NCBI RefSeq assembly: GCF_032116555.1
Contig: NZ_CP134949.1
Coordinates: forward strand, 2,852,001 to 2,916,000
Source of the DNA: Halobaculum sp. XH14
Lineage (GTDB): Archaea; Halobacteriota; Halobacteria; Halobacteriales; Haloferacaceae
Direction: 5' to 3'
DNA: 64,000 nucleotides
The notes under the pieces: model-generated
Database searches by the model: none
What the model was told of the DNA's origin: nothing
What the model saw: the letters and a program-made list of their open reading frames with translations, nothing else
Shown: positions 18,573 to 26,709 of the stretch, piece by piece
Numbering within the stretch: the stretch's first letter is position 1
Layout of the letters: each line of letters begins with the position of its first letter
Translations under genes and position numbers: made by a program

Positions 18573-19355
18573 ATGGCAGTCATCAAGGCCCTCCGACGGT
18601 CCCCCGGCGCGCTCCTCGGGACGCCCGGACTCGTCGTCCCGGCGATCGTGCTGTTCCTGTTTCAGGTCCCCCAGCTCGTCCTGCAGTCGAGTCACCCCTT
18701 GCTCGCCTCCCTCGTGTCGCTCGGGGGATCGCTCCTCCTCCTCGTGTTCGTCCCGTTCTTCCAGGGCGGGATGGTCGGCATGGCCGACGAGGCGCTCGAC
18801 GGGCGGAGTTCGCTCGGCACGTTTCTCGCGGCCGGGAAGGCCAACTACCTCCAGATCCTCATCGCGTACGTCCTGATCCTGGTGGTGAACGCCGTCCTCG
18901 GCGGCATCCTGTTCGTCGCCGGGTTCGGGGCGCTGCTCTCGGGAGTGCTCGAACTCGGGACGGCGGCGCTCGCCGTGCTCGGGATCGTCGCCGCGGTCGT
19001 GGCCCTCGTCTACCTGCTGATCGCCTTCTTCATCCAGTTTTACGCCCAGGCGATCGTCCTCGAGGGCGACTCGGCGATCGAGGGGCTCAAGCGGAGCTAC
19101 GGCGTCGTGCGGTCGAACCTGCTCGCCACGGCCGGCTACATGGTCGTGGCGTTCCTCGTCAGCGGGGTGCTCGGCGTCGTGTTCGGCGGGCTGTCGCTAC
19201 TGACCACGCCCGAAACGGCCACGACGCTCGGACTCCCCGCGCTCTCGACGGGCGCGATACTCGCCGTGGCGCTGGCGATGACGGTCGTCGGGGCCGCCAT
19301 CTCCGCGTTCCTCCTCGTCTACTCGGTCGCCTTCTACCGGCTCATCGCCCGCTGA
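18573..19355 (+). CDS. Multi-pass membrane protein (DUF7847-like)
   Basis: 260-residue hydrophobic protein with about six transmembrane segments: PGLVVPAIVLFLFQV near residue 17, GSLLLLVFVPFFQGGMVGMA near 52, and further spans up to LAVALAMTVVGAAISAFLL. The opening MAVIKALRRSPGALLG and the motif EGLKRSYGVVRSNLLAT (about 170-186) match a common haloarchaeal membrane family of unknown role (DUF7847/DUF4013-like). It is monocistronic by appearance. No transport signature is seen, so no function is proposed. Confidence 0.75.
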   Translation: MAVIKALRRSPGALLGTPGLVVPAIVLFLFQVPQLVLQSSHPLLASLVSLGGSLLLLVFVPFFQGGMVGMADEALDGRSSLGTFLAAGKANYLQILIAYVLILVVNAVLGGILFVAGFGALLSGVLELGTAALAVLGIVAAVVALVYLLIAFFIQFYAQAIVLEGDSAIEGLKRSYGVVRSNLLATAGYMVVAFLVSGVLGVVFGGLSLLTTPETATTLGLPALSTGAILAVALAMTVVGAAISAFLLVYSVAFYRLIAR

Positions 19356-19471
19356 GCGGCGGCGGGGTCGAGACGGCGTGTTTCCGACGCGCTGGGTTCG
19401 GTGGTCGCCAGCCGTCTGAACAGCCATGCTGGCGCTCATGGTGATGTTCTGACTCCGAGGGCGATGGGTTG

Positions 19472-19618
19472 TCACGATACCAGCCGCGTTATCGACTGGC
19501 GGACGATGATCGGATCGGCATCGATGAGGCGAGCAGTCCGGTCGTGAATCGCCTCGAGGTCAAGCCCCGAGGCACTCGCCTTGCTTATCCGTAGAGTCTC
19601 TTTTACGAAGACATTCAT
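19472..19618 (-). CDS. Possible 48-residue protein or gene remnant
   Basis: A short minus-strand frame: MNVFVKETLRISKASASGLD and LEAIHDRTARLIDADPIIVRQSI. Composition is protein-like rather than Arg/Ser shadow. It sits divergently from the AbiE operon and near A+T-rich DNA (19620-19665). It could be a small regulator or the end of a decayed gene. Confidence 0.3.
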   Translation of the reverse strand: MNVFVKETLRISKASASGLDLEAIHDRTARLIDADPIIVRQSITRLVS

Positions 19619-19669
19619 TGGACGCACCTCCATCAAAACATTTGATTTTTGACTTGATTTAGTTTCTCT

Positions 19670-19682
19670 GTTCGCTGAGCGG
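19670..19682 (+). promoter_or_regulatory. Operator-like repeat 1 upstream of AbiE operon
   Basis: gttcgctgagcgg. An almost identical copy, one base different, lies at 19752-19764, and an inverted copy of its first ten bases at 19712-19721. Probable binding sites for the AbiEi antitoxin. Confidence 0.55.
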
Positions 19683-19711
19683 TTTACACCGCGACTTTCA
19701 CCGAACTAGTT

Positions 19712-19721
19712 CTCAGCGAAC
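19712..19721 (-). promoter_or_regulatory. Operator-like repeat 2 (inverted) upstream of AbiE operon
   Basis: ctcagcgaac, the exact reverse complement of 19670-19679. It directly precedes the TATA-like cctttatcac (about 19723-19732), which lies 35-44 bases before the ATG. Confidence 0.55.
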
Positions 19722-19751
19722 ACCTTTATCACTGCTGGATTTAGACTCTAT

Positions 19752-19764
19752 GTACGCTGAGCGG
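19752..19764 (+). promoter_or_regulatory. Operator-like repeat 3 overlapping the AbiE transcription start
   Basis: gtacgctgagcgg, ending three bases before the AbiEi ATG at 19767. Its position over the expected transcription start suggests repression by blocking initiation. Confidence 0.55.
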
Positions 19765-19766
19765 CT

Positions 19767-20600
19767 ATGGAGTCAACAAACGAAGAAGAGACTCTACGAA
19801 AGGGCCTGTCGACGCGTGAGTCGCAGGCACTGTCACGGCTCGCAAGCGAGGATCGGCGGGTCATCAGCAGTAGTGACATCGCGGACGTCCTCGACATCCC
19901 TCGGAAGTCGGCCACGGACATGGCGTATGCCCTCAAGGAGAAAGGCTGGCTTGAGCGGATCGTGCACGGGACGTACCTCATTCTGCCGCTCGCTGCCGGC
20001 GAGAACCCCGTGTATACCGAACACGAGTTCGTGATCGCGTCTGCACTCGTGGAGCCGATGTACATCGGGTACTGGAGTGCGATGAATCATCACGAACTGA
20101 CGGAGCAGCTGTCCCGGACGGTGTACGTCGTGACGACAGCGCGCGCCCGAGAGCGTGACATCCACGGGGTCACGTATCGTCCGGTGTCGGTCACGGAGCA
20201 GAAGTTCTTCGGCTATCAACCGACGGCGGTCGGGTCGAACCAGGTGAACATTTCGAGTGTCGAAAAGACGCTGGTCGATTGCGCCGATCATCCGGAGTTC
20301 TGCGGGGGTATCAGCGAGCTTGCGAAGGCGATGCAGAACGCTGGCAACATGCGATGTTCGTGGGAACGCGTCGTCGAGTATCTGCGGCGAGTTGGAAACG
20401 GTGCCGCAACGAAACGACTCGTGTATCTCGCCGACCAGTTGGACATCTACCTTCCGGAGTACCGGGACCTCGTCGAGAACTTCACGACGGGATACCCGCT
20501 GCTCGATCCGACGAGGGAAGCGACGGGGACCCGCGACAGCACGTATCAACTCCGTCTGAACGTTGCCCCCGAATCGTTCCTCCCTGGTGACTTCTCATGA
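19767..20600 (+). CDS. AbiEi-type antitoxin and autoregulator
   Basis: 277-residue protein with an N-terminal winged helix (STRESQALSRLASEDRRVIS; DIADVLDIPRKSATDMAYAL; KGWLERIVHGTYL). The AbiEi C-terminal domain follows, with YIGYWSAMNHHELTEQ near residue 105 and NISSVEKTLVDCADHPEFCG near 160. Known AbiEi proteins repress their own promoter through inverted repeats and neutralise AbiEii. The stop overlaps the AbiEii start by four bases (ATGA). Three operator-like sites precede the gene. Confidence 0.88.
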   Translation: MESTNEEETLRKGLSTRESQALSRLASEDRRVISSSDIADVLDIPRKSATDMAYALKEKGWLERIVHGTYLILPLAAGENPVYTEHEFVIASALVEPMYIGYWSAMNHHELTEQLSRTVYVVTTARARERDIHGVTYRPVSVTEQKFFGYQPTAVGSNQVNISSVEKTLVDCADHPEFCGGISELAKAMQNAGNMRCSWERVVEYLRRVGNGAATKRLVYLADQLDIYLPEYRDLVENFTTGYPLLDPTREATGTRDSTYQLRLNVAPESFLPGDFS

Positions 20601-21403
20601 TTTCCGACGCGCAATTACGACGGCTGGCCAGAGAACTGGATGTTCGCCTCGGCTACGCGGAGAAGAACTACGTCAATTCGTGGATCCTCTGGGCGATCTA
20701 CACGAGTCCCTCCGGTGACAACCTGCTCTTCAAGGGTGGAACTGCGCTCAGCAAGTTGTACTTCCCGGAGACGTGGCGCTACTCGGAAGACCTTGATTTC
20801 GGTGTCGAGGGAGCGTACCACGGGAGCGAAGTGGAGTTGCAAAGCACATTGGAAGACGCGACGAGCGCATCCGGTATCGACTTCGAGGTGACCAAACACC
20901 GCGAACTGCAGAAAGAGGAGTATCCGACGCACTACGTCGATATCGATATCCAGTACACCGCCGTTCTCGGCCACAAGAACACGACGAGTCTTGACGTTAT
21001 GATCGATGAACACGTTGCGTTCGCTTCGGTAGACCATCGCCACAGCTACGAGGATGTCCCGGAATTCGAGGTGACCGCGTACAGCCGTGAGGAAATTTTC
21101 GCGGAGAAGTTGCGAGCGCTCTATCAACGGTCACAGGCTCGTGACTACTTCGACCTGTATCGGATGATTACCGAGGCCGACGTTGATGAGTCGGATGTAC
21201 TTCCGGCATTCACGCGGAAGTGTGAACACGACGGTCTTGACATCGACCTTCGGGACGGGCTTCCCGGAGAGAAACGGAATGAGATCCGTGACGGTTGGCA
21301 AAATACGCTCCCCGATTTGGTTGCAGACCTCCCCGAGTTCGGCCCCGTGTATGACACACTCGAAGACTACGTCCATTCGCTGGTCGACGAACAGCAACGC
21401 TAG
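20597..21403 (+). CDS. AbiEii-type nucleotidyltransferase toxin
   Basis: 268-residue protein of the AbiEii/AbiGii nucleotidyltransferase family, toxin of type IV toxin-antitoxin systems linked to phage abortive infection. The motifs are clear: LLFKGGTALSKLYF (about 42-55) and the catalytic RYSEDLDFGV (about 60-70), with a further acidic strand TSLDVMIDEH and a lysine-containing EIFAEKLRALYQRSQARDYFD around 165-185. It is translationally coupled to the AbiEi gene. Length and motifs look intact. Confidence 0.88.
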   Translation: MISDAQLRRLARELDVRLGYAEKNYVNSWILWAIYTSPSGDNLLFKGGTALSKLYFPETWRYSEDLDFGVEGAYHGSEVELQSTLEDATSASGIDFEVTKHRELQKEEYPTHYVDIDIQYTAVLGHKNTTSLDVMIDEHVAFASVDHRHSYEDVPEFEVTAYSREEIFAEKLRALYQRSQARDYFDLYRMITEADVDESDVLPAFTRKCEHDGLDIDLRDGLPGEKRNEIRDGWQNTLPDLVADLPEFGPVYDTLEDYVHSLVDEQQR

Positions 21404-21490
21404 TCCTGGAGGTGGGCAACGGCACGACCCTGGAGTTCACGGGGCTTCCCGACCTGGTCGACCAGTTCCAAACCGAGGTGAACGAATTCC
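21404..21490 (+). pseudogene. Short protein fragment after AbiE
   Basis: Directly after the AbiEii stop another plus-strand frame reads LEVGNGTTLEFTGLPDLVDQ, then FQTEVNEFHERRTN and a stop. It looks like the C-terminal end of a protein, with no start codon or body. The parent family is not recognised. Confidence 0.35.
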
Positions 21491-21529
21491 ATGAGCGACG
21501 AACCAACTGACACCGAGCCCGCGCAGGAC

Positions 21530-21690
21530 GAATCCATCCCCGAGCCCGACGATATCGATCTCGTCACCGCCGAACCACCACCGACCGACCGCCGAGTACG
21601 GGTCGAACTCACTCTGTCGAACCGCCTCCCACACCTCCTCAGTACAGACATCCGCGGACGTCGTCGCGACGTAATCGTAGCGAACCAATC
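21530..21690 (-). pseudogene. Remnant of an archaeal AAA ATPase (DUF234 C-terminal region)
   Basis: On the minus strand around 21679 to 21533 a frame reads EEVWEAVRQSEFDPYSAVGR then WWFGGDEIDIVGLGDG. The GRWW-x-EIDIVGL signature is that of the DUF234 nuclease-like domain ending many archaeal AAA ATPases. Nothing of the ATPase core is present on either side, so this is a small leftover. Confidence 0.55.
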
Positions 21691-21701
21691 GCGTAGTGGA
21701 C

Positions 21702-22175
21702 CTATGGATTCGAACGGATGCTCTCGGGGAGATCCGGGGTACGGTCTCGAAGCTCACTGAGACAGGTTTCGAGGATTGCCATCGGATTCGAATCCGTGAA
21801 GGATGCGGATTCACGGTGCGGTGCTGCCCACGCGTCGTGATCAACCTGGAAGTGGCTCGGGCCCAAGTTCTCGTGCGTTCCGTCCTGATGCCAGCCGCAT
21901 GACCACGGTGTCCCCGGTTCGTTGTACTGGATACGGAACTCATCACGCTCGGAACGTGGACGCCACTCGAATTCAAGCGTCGCTTCGTCCGCGTCCAGAT
22001 CCAGATCAAACAGGATCGCGCGATCGAGTGTCGCCACGAGACGGGCTGGACGCATCGGACTTGGATCAGCGGTCACGGCCGTGACGCCAGCTTCTCGTCG
22101 AAGGCGCGTGGTGACACGTTTGTGGACCTCATAGCGGTGGAGATGCGTGTCTCCAGGAATCGGTGAGTTTTCCAT
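21702..22175 (-). CDS. Partner protein of DUF7342 HTH module, copy A (putative toxin, TumE/DUF6516-like)
   Basis: 157-residue protein following a DUF7342-type HTH gene on the same strand by 14 bases. A beta-rich central part (ATLEFEWRPRSERDEFRIQY) is followed by an aromatic/His segment SCGWHQDGTHENLGPSHFQ and a C-terminal helix MAILETCLSELRDRTPDL. The His-rich pattern and small size recall TumE/DUF6516-type toxins. The analogous gene after the second HTH copy (40951) has a comparable motif. Toxin role is inferred from gene pairing, not shown. Confidence 0.55.
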   Translation of the reverse strand: MENSPIPGDTHLHRYEVHKRVTTRLRREAGVTAVTADPSPMRPARLVATLDRAILFDLDLDADEATLEFEWRPRSERDEFRIQYNEPGTPWSCGWHQDGTHENLGPSHFQVDHDAWAAPHRESASFTDSNPMAILETCLSELRDRTPDLPESIRSNP

Positions 22176-22189
22176 TCGCTGTGATCGAG

Positions 22190-22708
22190 TCAGTTGGCGG
22201 ATGCGAGCCGAGTATCGCGAGTCGCCTCGATCGTGTCGTAGAGCTGAATTGCCTGCTTGATGAGCGTAGCCTGGTGCTCGTAGTACTCCCAATCCTCCGC
22301 GTCGTGCCGCCGCTGTCGGCGTTCGGCTGCCGGAATATCAGCACCGACGGTCGCCCGGAGCTCGTCAGCAGACGCCACAACGTATGCATCCTTCCACTCA
22401 TCGATATCGTCCCTGATGGCCGCCAATTCAGCCGTGAGTTCGTCCTTCTGGTGCTCAGTGATGAGGTCACGGATCTGATCGAAATACTGGGTGACTGGAT
22501 CTGGATAGTAGCAGGTCTCGCGGCCACGCTGGATCGTTTCGAGTGTATTCGCCTCGACGAGTTGGGTGAGGTACTTTTCGGCCGTGTTCCGGGCAACACC
22601 AGCAGCATCGGCTATCTCTCCCGCGTTTTTTGGGTCGCGAACCGTCATCGCGACCTCGCGAATCCGGGCGACCTTTGCCGTGTGGTCCATGGGCCCCGTG
22701 TCGTTCAT
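22190..22708 (-). CDS. DUF7342-type winged-HTH protein, copy A (putative antitoxin/regulator)
   Basis: 172 residues. N-terminal winged helix: ARIREVAMTVRDPKNAGEIA, DAAGVARNTAEKYLTQLVEA, NTLETIQRGRETCYYPDPVT. The C-terminal half is a long charged helical region (LIKQAIQLYDTIEATRDTRL) matching haloarchaeal DUF7342. A TATA-like taatactg lies 22-31 bases upstream of the ATG, fitting a leaderless transcript, and a nested palindrome sits just beyond it. It precedes the partner gene, as an antitoxin would. Confidence 0.72.
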   Translation of the reverse strand: MNDTGPMDHTAKVARIREVAMTVRDPKNAGEIADAAGVARNTAEKYLTQLVEANTLETIQRGRETCYYPDPVTQYFDQIRDLITEHQKDELTAELAAIRDDIDEWKDAYVVASADELRATVGADIPAAERRQRRHDAEDWEYYEHQATLIKQAIQLYDTIEATRDTRLASAN

Positions 22709-22742
22709 ACACCTGCTCGTCTCTCCAACAGTATTAGCGTTT

Positions 22743-22782
22743 TGAAACCTGATTCAACATATTGAATTAGAGCTGGGTTTCA
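22743..22782. promoter_or_regulatory. Nested palindrome upstream of HTH module A
   Basis: Outer arms tgaaacc (22743-22749) and ggtttca (22776-22782) enclose inner arms attcaa (22752-22757) and ttgaat (22762-22767), all exact. It lies just upstream of the likely TATA element of the minus-strand HTH gene, where an autoregulator would bind. Confidence 0.55.
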
Positions 22783-22971
22783 TCCGCAGACCGATGAACG
22801 GGTCTCGTGCCGGCGCAGCCGTGGTCCATCGAACGATCTCACGATGTCGACCTGTCGGTCGAAGATCCCGCATGCTCGATAGGCCGCCCCATCGATCCGA
22901 GCCGCGGGCCGAGTACTCACCCCCGAGTAAGACGGAGACTTTAACCCGAACCGTCTCCGGTGACGTAGGTA

Positions 22972-24396
22972 ATGAACGGCGGTTGGCGGTACCGACTGCT
23001 GGGCGTCCTCGGCGTCGCGGTGCTCTCGGCAGTCGCCGTCTCGCTCGTCAACAACGCCAGCGTCCAGCTGCTCGTGGGCGGGCTGCCGGTCCTCTCGCGG
23101 CTCCCGACCGACCCGCCCGGGACCGCGGAGCTCGGGTACGAGGTGCTGACGACGGTGGTGGTGTGTCTCGCGGCGTTCCTCCCGCTGTACAAGCCGCGCC
23201 CGCGGCGGATCCTCGACGTGGTGGCGCTGGCCCAAAAGCGCGTGCTGGTGGCGCTGTTCGCGCTGGCGGCGATCGGCTACTTCGATTACACCTACCGGCT
23301 GCCGCGCCAGACGGTGCTGCTCCTGGCGCCGCTGCTGCTGGTGCTGCTGCCGGCGTGGTTCGCGTGGATCCGCCGCCGTCCCGCCGCCGGCCAGGAGCGG
23401 GCGATCGTCGTCGGCGACGACCCCGAGTTGATTCAGGAGGTCGCACGCGAGGTGGAGATTCCCCTGCTGGGGTATCTATGTCCGACGAGTTCGTTCGTCG
23501 AGGTCGGCGACGGCGGGCGGGTGCCGACGATGGCCGACGGCGGCGAGCGGTTCGTCGGGCTGGATCGACTGGGTGGGCTCTCCAGGATCGAGGACGTGCT
23601 CGTGGAGTACGACGTGAATACGGTGGTGCTGGCGTTCGAACACGCGGACCGGGCGGAGTTCTTCGGGGCGCTGGACGCGTGTTACGAGCACGGCGTCGCC
23701 GCGAAGGTGCATCGGGATCACGCGGATTCGGTGTTGACCTCGGAGGATGTTGGTGTCGGGCAGTTAGTGGACGTGGAGGTCGAGCCCTGGGACGTCCAGG
23801 ACTACATCGTGAAGCGTGGGTTCGACGTCGTGTTTTCCGTCGTGGGGTTGGTGGTGCTGGCTCCCGTTGTTGTGGGAATCGCGTTGGCAATCAAACTGGA
23901 CGACGGTGGATCCGTGCTGTATCGGCAGGAACGGACCGCCGTGTTCGGTGAGACGTTCGACGTGTACAAGTTCCGGTCGATGGTGGAGGATGCCGAGTCT
24001 GAGACCGGGGCAACGATCAGCGAGGAGGATGACGGAGGTGTGGATCCACGCGTAACTGACGTGGGGCGGGTGTTACGGCAGACGCATCTGGACGAGATCC
24101 CACAACTATGGTCGGTATTGAAAGGTGATATGAGTGTGGTTGGACCTCGGCCGGAGCGGCCCGAGCTGGATTCGGATATTCAAGTGGGGACCGTGGACTG
24201 GCAGAAGCGGTGGTTCGTGAAGCCTGGGTTGACTGGACCGGCTCAGGTGAGCGGGGTGACCGGGACCGAGCCGGAGGAAAAAATTCGGTACGACCTGGAA
24301 TACGTTCGTGACCAGTCGTTCGGGCTTGACCTGAAGTTAGTTACACGGCAGGTATGGCGTGTGGCCATCGACGCAGTTGGAATAGATCGAGGATGA
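22972..24396 (+). CDS. Polyprenyl glycosylphosphotransferase (initiating sugar transferase)
   Basis: Integral membrane enzyme that moves a sugar-1-phosphate onto a polyprenyl phosphate, the first step in making a lipid-linked glycan. The 474 residues have about five N-terminal transmembrane spans and a nucleotide-binding-like middle (RAIVVGDDPELIQEV). The bacterial sugar transferase domain starts near residue 280: KRGFDVVFSVVGLVVLAPV, VYKFRSMVEDAE, HLDEIPQLWSVLKGDMSVVG then PRPERPE, and KPGLTGPAQVSG. It opens the polysaccharide island. G+C falls along the gene towards the island. Confidence 0.92.
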   Translation: MNGGWRYRLLGVLGVAVLSAVAVSLVNNASVQLLVGGLPVLSRLPTDPPGTAELGYEVLTTVVVCLAAFLPLYKPRPRRILDVVALAQKRVLVALFALAAIGYFDYTYRLPRQTVLLLAPLLLVLLPAWFAWIRRRPAAGQERAIVVGDDPELIQEVAREVEIPLLGYLCPTSSFVEVGDGGRVPTMADGGERFVGLDRLGGLSRIEDVLVEYDVNTVVLAFEHADRAEFFGALDACYEHGVAAKVHRDHADSVLTSEDVGVGQLVDVEVEPWDVQDYIVKRGFDVVFSVVGLVVLAPVVVGIALAIKLDDGGSVLYRQERTAVFGETFDVYKFRSMVEDAESETGATISEEDDGGVDPRVTDVGRVLRQTHLDEIPQLWSVLKGDMSVVGPRPERPELDSDIQVGTVDWQKRWFVKPGLTGPAQVSGVTGTEPEEKIRYDLEYVRDQSFGLDLKLVTRQVWRVAIDAVGIDRG

Positions 24397-24540
24397 GAAG
24401 CATATTTACGATCAAATAGGATACTGTATTGCCTTACACTGCATATTATTACAGAAACTTCAAAATAGACCCCGTCATGGTAAATTTGGTTCCCATAGAA
24501 AACCTCAGACACTAAATGGTGGCTTGTTAACGGAGACAGT

Positions 24541-25521
24541 ATGTCGAACTCGCCTGGTGTTGTCACGGTTTCACTGGACACCGAACTCGCGTGGGGGTGT
24601 TTCGATACCGTCGGCGTTGCAGCACACGAATTGGCCTACGCTGAAACAAGATCAGTAATTGAACGTCTTTGTCAGTTATTTACGGACTACGATGTGTCGG
24701 CAACGTGGGCACTCGTGGCACATCTCATAGATGACTGTAGTTTGAGATCAAACAGGCATAATGAGATGATTGATCCAGGTTTCGAGTGGATTGACAATTG
24801 GGCAGACTCCCTACCCTGTCAAAGTGGCGTCGACGAGGCTCTCTGGTACGCACCGGAGATTCTGGAGACTATTCAGGACTGTCCCACCAACCAGGAGATT
24901 GGACTACATGGCTACTCGCATATGATACTCGATGAGAAGAGCTGTCAGCCAGATGCTGCAAGACAGGAGTTAAACAGTGCCGTCTCGGTCGCCGAGGAAG
25001 TCGGTATTGTCCCCGAAAGCTTTGTCTATCCCCGCAACCGGATTGGATTTCGTTCGATCTTAGCAGATCGCGGCTTTGGAGTCTATCGAAGCCCGGACGC
25101 AAACTGGTACGAGCAAATGGAGCTTCCGGAACCCGTCAAGAAGGGACTTCGGTTCGCCACGGAATGCCTTATGACCACCCCACCGCCCGTGACGCCTACT
25201 ACGGTCGACGACCTGATTGCAGTTCCCGGTTCTCAGGTGTTTCGACCGTCCCACAGCGGGTGGCAGTACACGCCAAGCAACTCACAAAGAGTCAGGGCAA
25301 AAAAGGGGATTGAACGGGCCGCCAAAACTGGGGAGATATTCCACCTCTGGTTTCACCCGTTCAATCTCGCACGAGAACCCGACAAGTTGCTATCAGCGCT
25401 CGAAGATGTGCTCCAGCACGTGGCAAACCAGCGTGCTGCTGGGCGAATTGAGGTGCTGAGCATGGCCGAGATCGCGCAGCAATTCCGGGATGGTCGCTGG
25501 CAAGAAGAGGAAATGCAATGA
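24541..25521 (+). CDS. Polysaccharide deacetylase family protein
   Basis: 326-residue NodB-homology protein, expected to remove N-acetyl groups from sugars. Motifs seen: the N-terminal catalytic strand VTVSLDTELAWGCFD (about 8-22), then EIGLHGYSHMILDE (about 120-133) with the metal-binding His pair, SFVYPRNRIGF (about 160) and, late, IFHLWFHPFNL (about 270). It has no signal peptide, so it probably acts on cytoplasmic precursors. The stop overlaps the next glycosyltransferase start by four bases, showing operon structure. Confidence 0.85.
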   Translation: MSNSPGVVTVSLDTELAWGCFDTVGVAAHELAYAETRSVIERLCQLFTDYDVSATWALVAHLIDDCSLRSNRHNEMIDPGFEWIDNWADSLPCQSGVDEALWYAPEILETIQDCPTNQEIGLHGYSHMILDEKSCQPDAARQELNSAVSVAEEVGIVPESFVYPRNRIGFRSILADRGFGVYRSPDANWYEQMELPEPVKKGLRFATECLMTTPPPVTPTTVDDLIAVPGSQVFRPSHSGWQYTPSNSQRVRAKKGIERAAKTGEIFHLWFHPFNLAREPDKLLSALEDVLQHVANQRAAGRIEVLSMAEIAQQFRDGRWQEEEMQ

Positions 25522-26645
25522 CCGAACCCCACGTTTTACATCTAATCACCAGATTTCACCACGGCGGGGCCGAGGAGACAACAATCAATACACTCGAAGC
25601 ACTTGCGACCGATTCACGGGCGTATAACCTCCAACTTGGCGTTGGTGCGAGTTACGATTCCGACCGACTCGCGTCAATCGAGGAATGGGGGATCAATACT
25701 GTCGTATTCGACTCAATTCGCCACTATAACCCAGTAGCGGCCGTCATTGCGGTGGTAGCCGTCGCCCGGTACCTCAGGCGTGAGGAAATAAGAATTGTCC
25801 ACACCCACAGTACAGAAGCGGGAATCATTGGACGGTTCGCCGCGCGACTGGCAGACGTTCCGATTGTGATACACGAGATTCACGGTGATCCGGTCACTTC
25901 GGATCGGAACCAGTTACTCAATGCTACTATCTGCCGTCTAGAACGACTCGCGACCAACTCTGAGACAATTCTTCTCGTGAAATCAGAACATATCAAACAG
26001 GCATATCTGGACCGGGGAATCGGCACATCGTCTCAGTATCGGACCATCTATCACGGCGTTGACTTGGAGCTGTTCCAGACAGCGACACCAGTCCGCGACG
26101 ACGGTGTCCCGATAGTCTTGTTCATAGGCCGGCTCGCGGACGGCAAAGGCTTATACGACCTTCTCAATGCCGTTCAGCGTCTTCAAGGAAAGGTTTCGTT
26201 CAAATTACTTGTCGCCGGTGACGGTCCTTTAGCGAAGGATTTAACGAATCAAGTAGAAACTAGAGGGCTCTCAGGGGTCGTCGAACTCTTGGGATACCGG
26301 GATGATGTACCTGGATTGATGGCTAGTGCGGACGTACTGGTCCTCCCATCGTATCGCGAGGGAACGCCAAGAGTGATCACCGAAGCACTCGCAGCCGGGA
26401 CTCCCGTCGTGTCCACGCAGATCGCCGGTATCCCAGAACAGGTTGAGGAGGGTGTGACTGGTTTTCTGGTCGAACCAGGAGATGTCAATAATCTAATTAA
26501 TCGTCTGCATCGACTGTTGGCTGACAGAGAGATGCGGATCACAATGGGTGAGCGTGCAATGGAGTCCGTGACGAAATTCGACGTAGCAGAAGCCAAGGAA
26601 GCCTACCGAAAGCTATATGCCGAACTCCTGACTGTCAATTCGTGA
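25518..26645 (+). CDS. Glycosyltransferase family 4 protein
   Basis: 375-residue GT-B retaining glycosyltransferase. N-terminal acceptor domain: HLITRFHHGGAEETTINTLE; HTHSTEAGIIGRFAARLADV. C-terminal donor domain: LFIGRLADGKGLYDLLNAV, the GT4 E-x7-E signature in YREGTPRVITEALAAGTPVV, and GVTGFLVEPGD. It adds a sugar from a nucleotide donor to the lipid-linked glycan on the cytoplasmic side. It overlaps the deacetylase stop by four bases. Confidence 0.92.
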   Translation: MTEPHVLHLITRFHHGGAEETTINTLEALATDSRAYNLQLGVGASYDSDRLASIEEWGINTVVFDSIRHYNPVAAVIAVVAVARYLRREEIRIVHTHSTEAGIIGRFAARLADVPIVIHEIHGDPVTSDRNQLLNATICRLERLATNSETILLVKSEHIKQAYLDRGIGTSSQYRTIYHGVDLELFQTATPVRDDGVPIVLFIGRLADGKGLYDLLNAVQRLQGKVSFKLLVAGDGPLAKDLTNQVETRGLSGVVELLGYRDDVPGLMASADVLVLPSYREGTPRVITEALAAGTPVVSTQIAGIPEQVEEGVTGFLVEPGDVNNLINRLHRLLADREMRITMGERAMESVTKFDVAEAKEAYRKLYAELLTVNS

Positions 26646-26709
26646 TTTAGTGAGGGGAAACCAACAATCTTGACCCCTCTCACCAAATAGAAGAAATACT
26701 ACGAATACG

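Noticed and set aside
21491-21760. Plus-strand 89-codon frame (MSDEPTDTEPAQ...)
   Set aside because: Antisense to the DUF234 remnant; the recognisable protein signature is on the minus strand.
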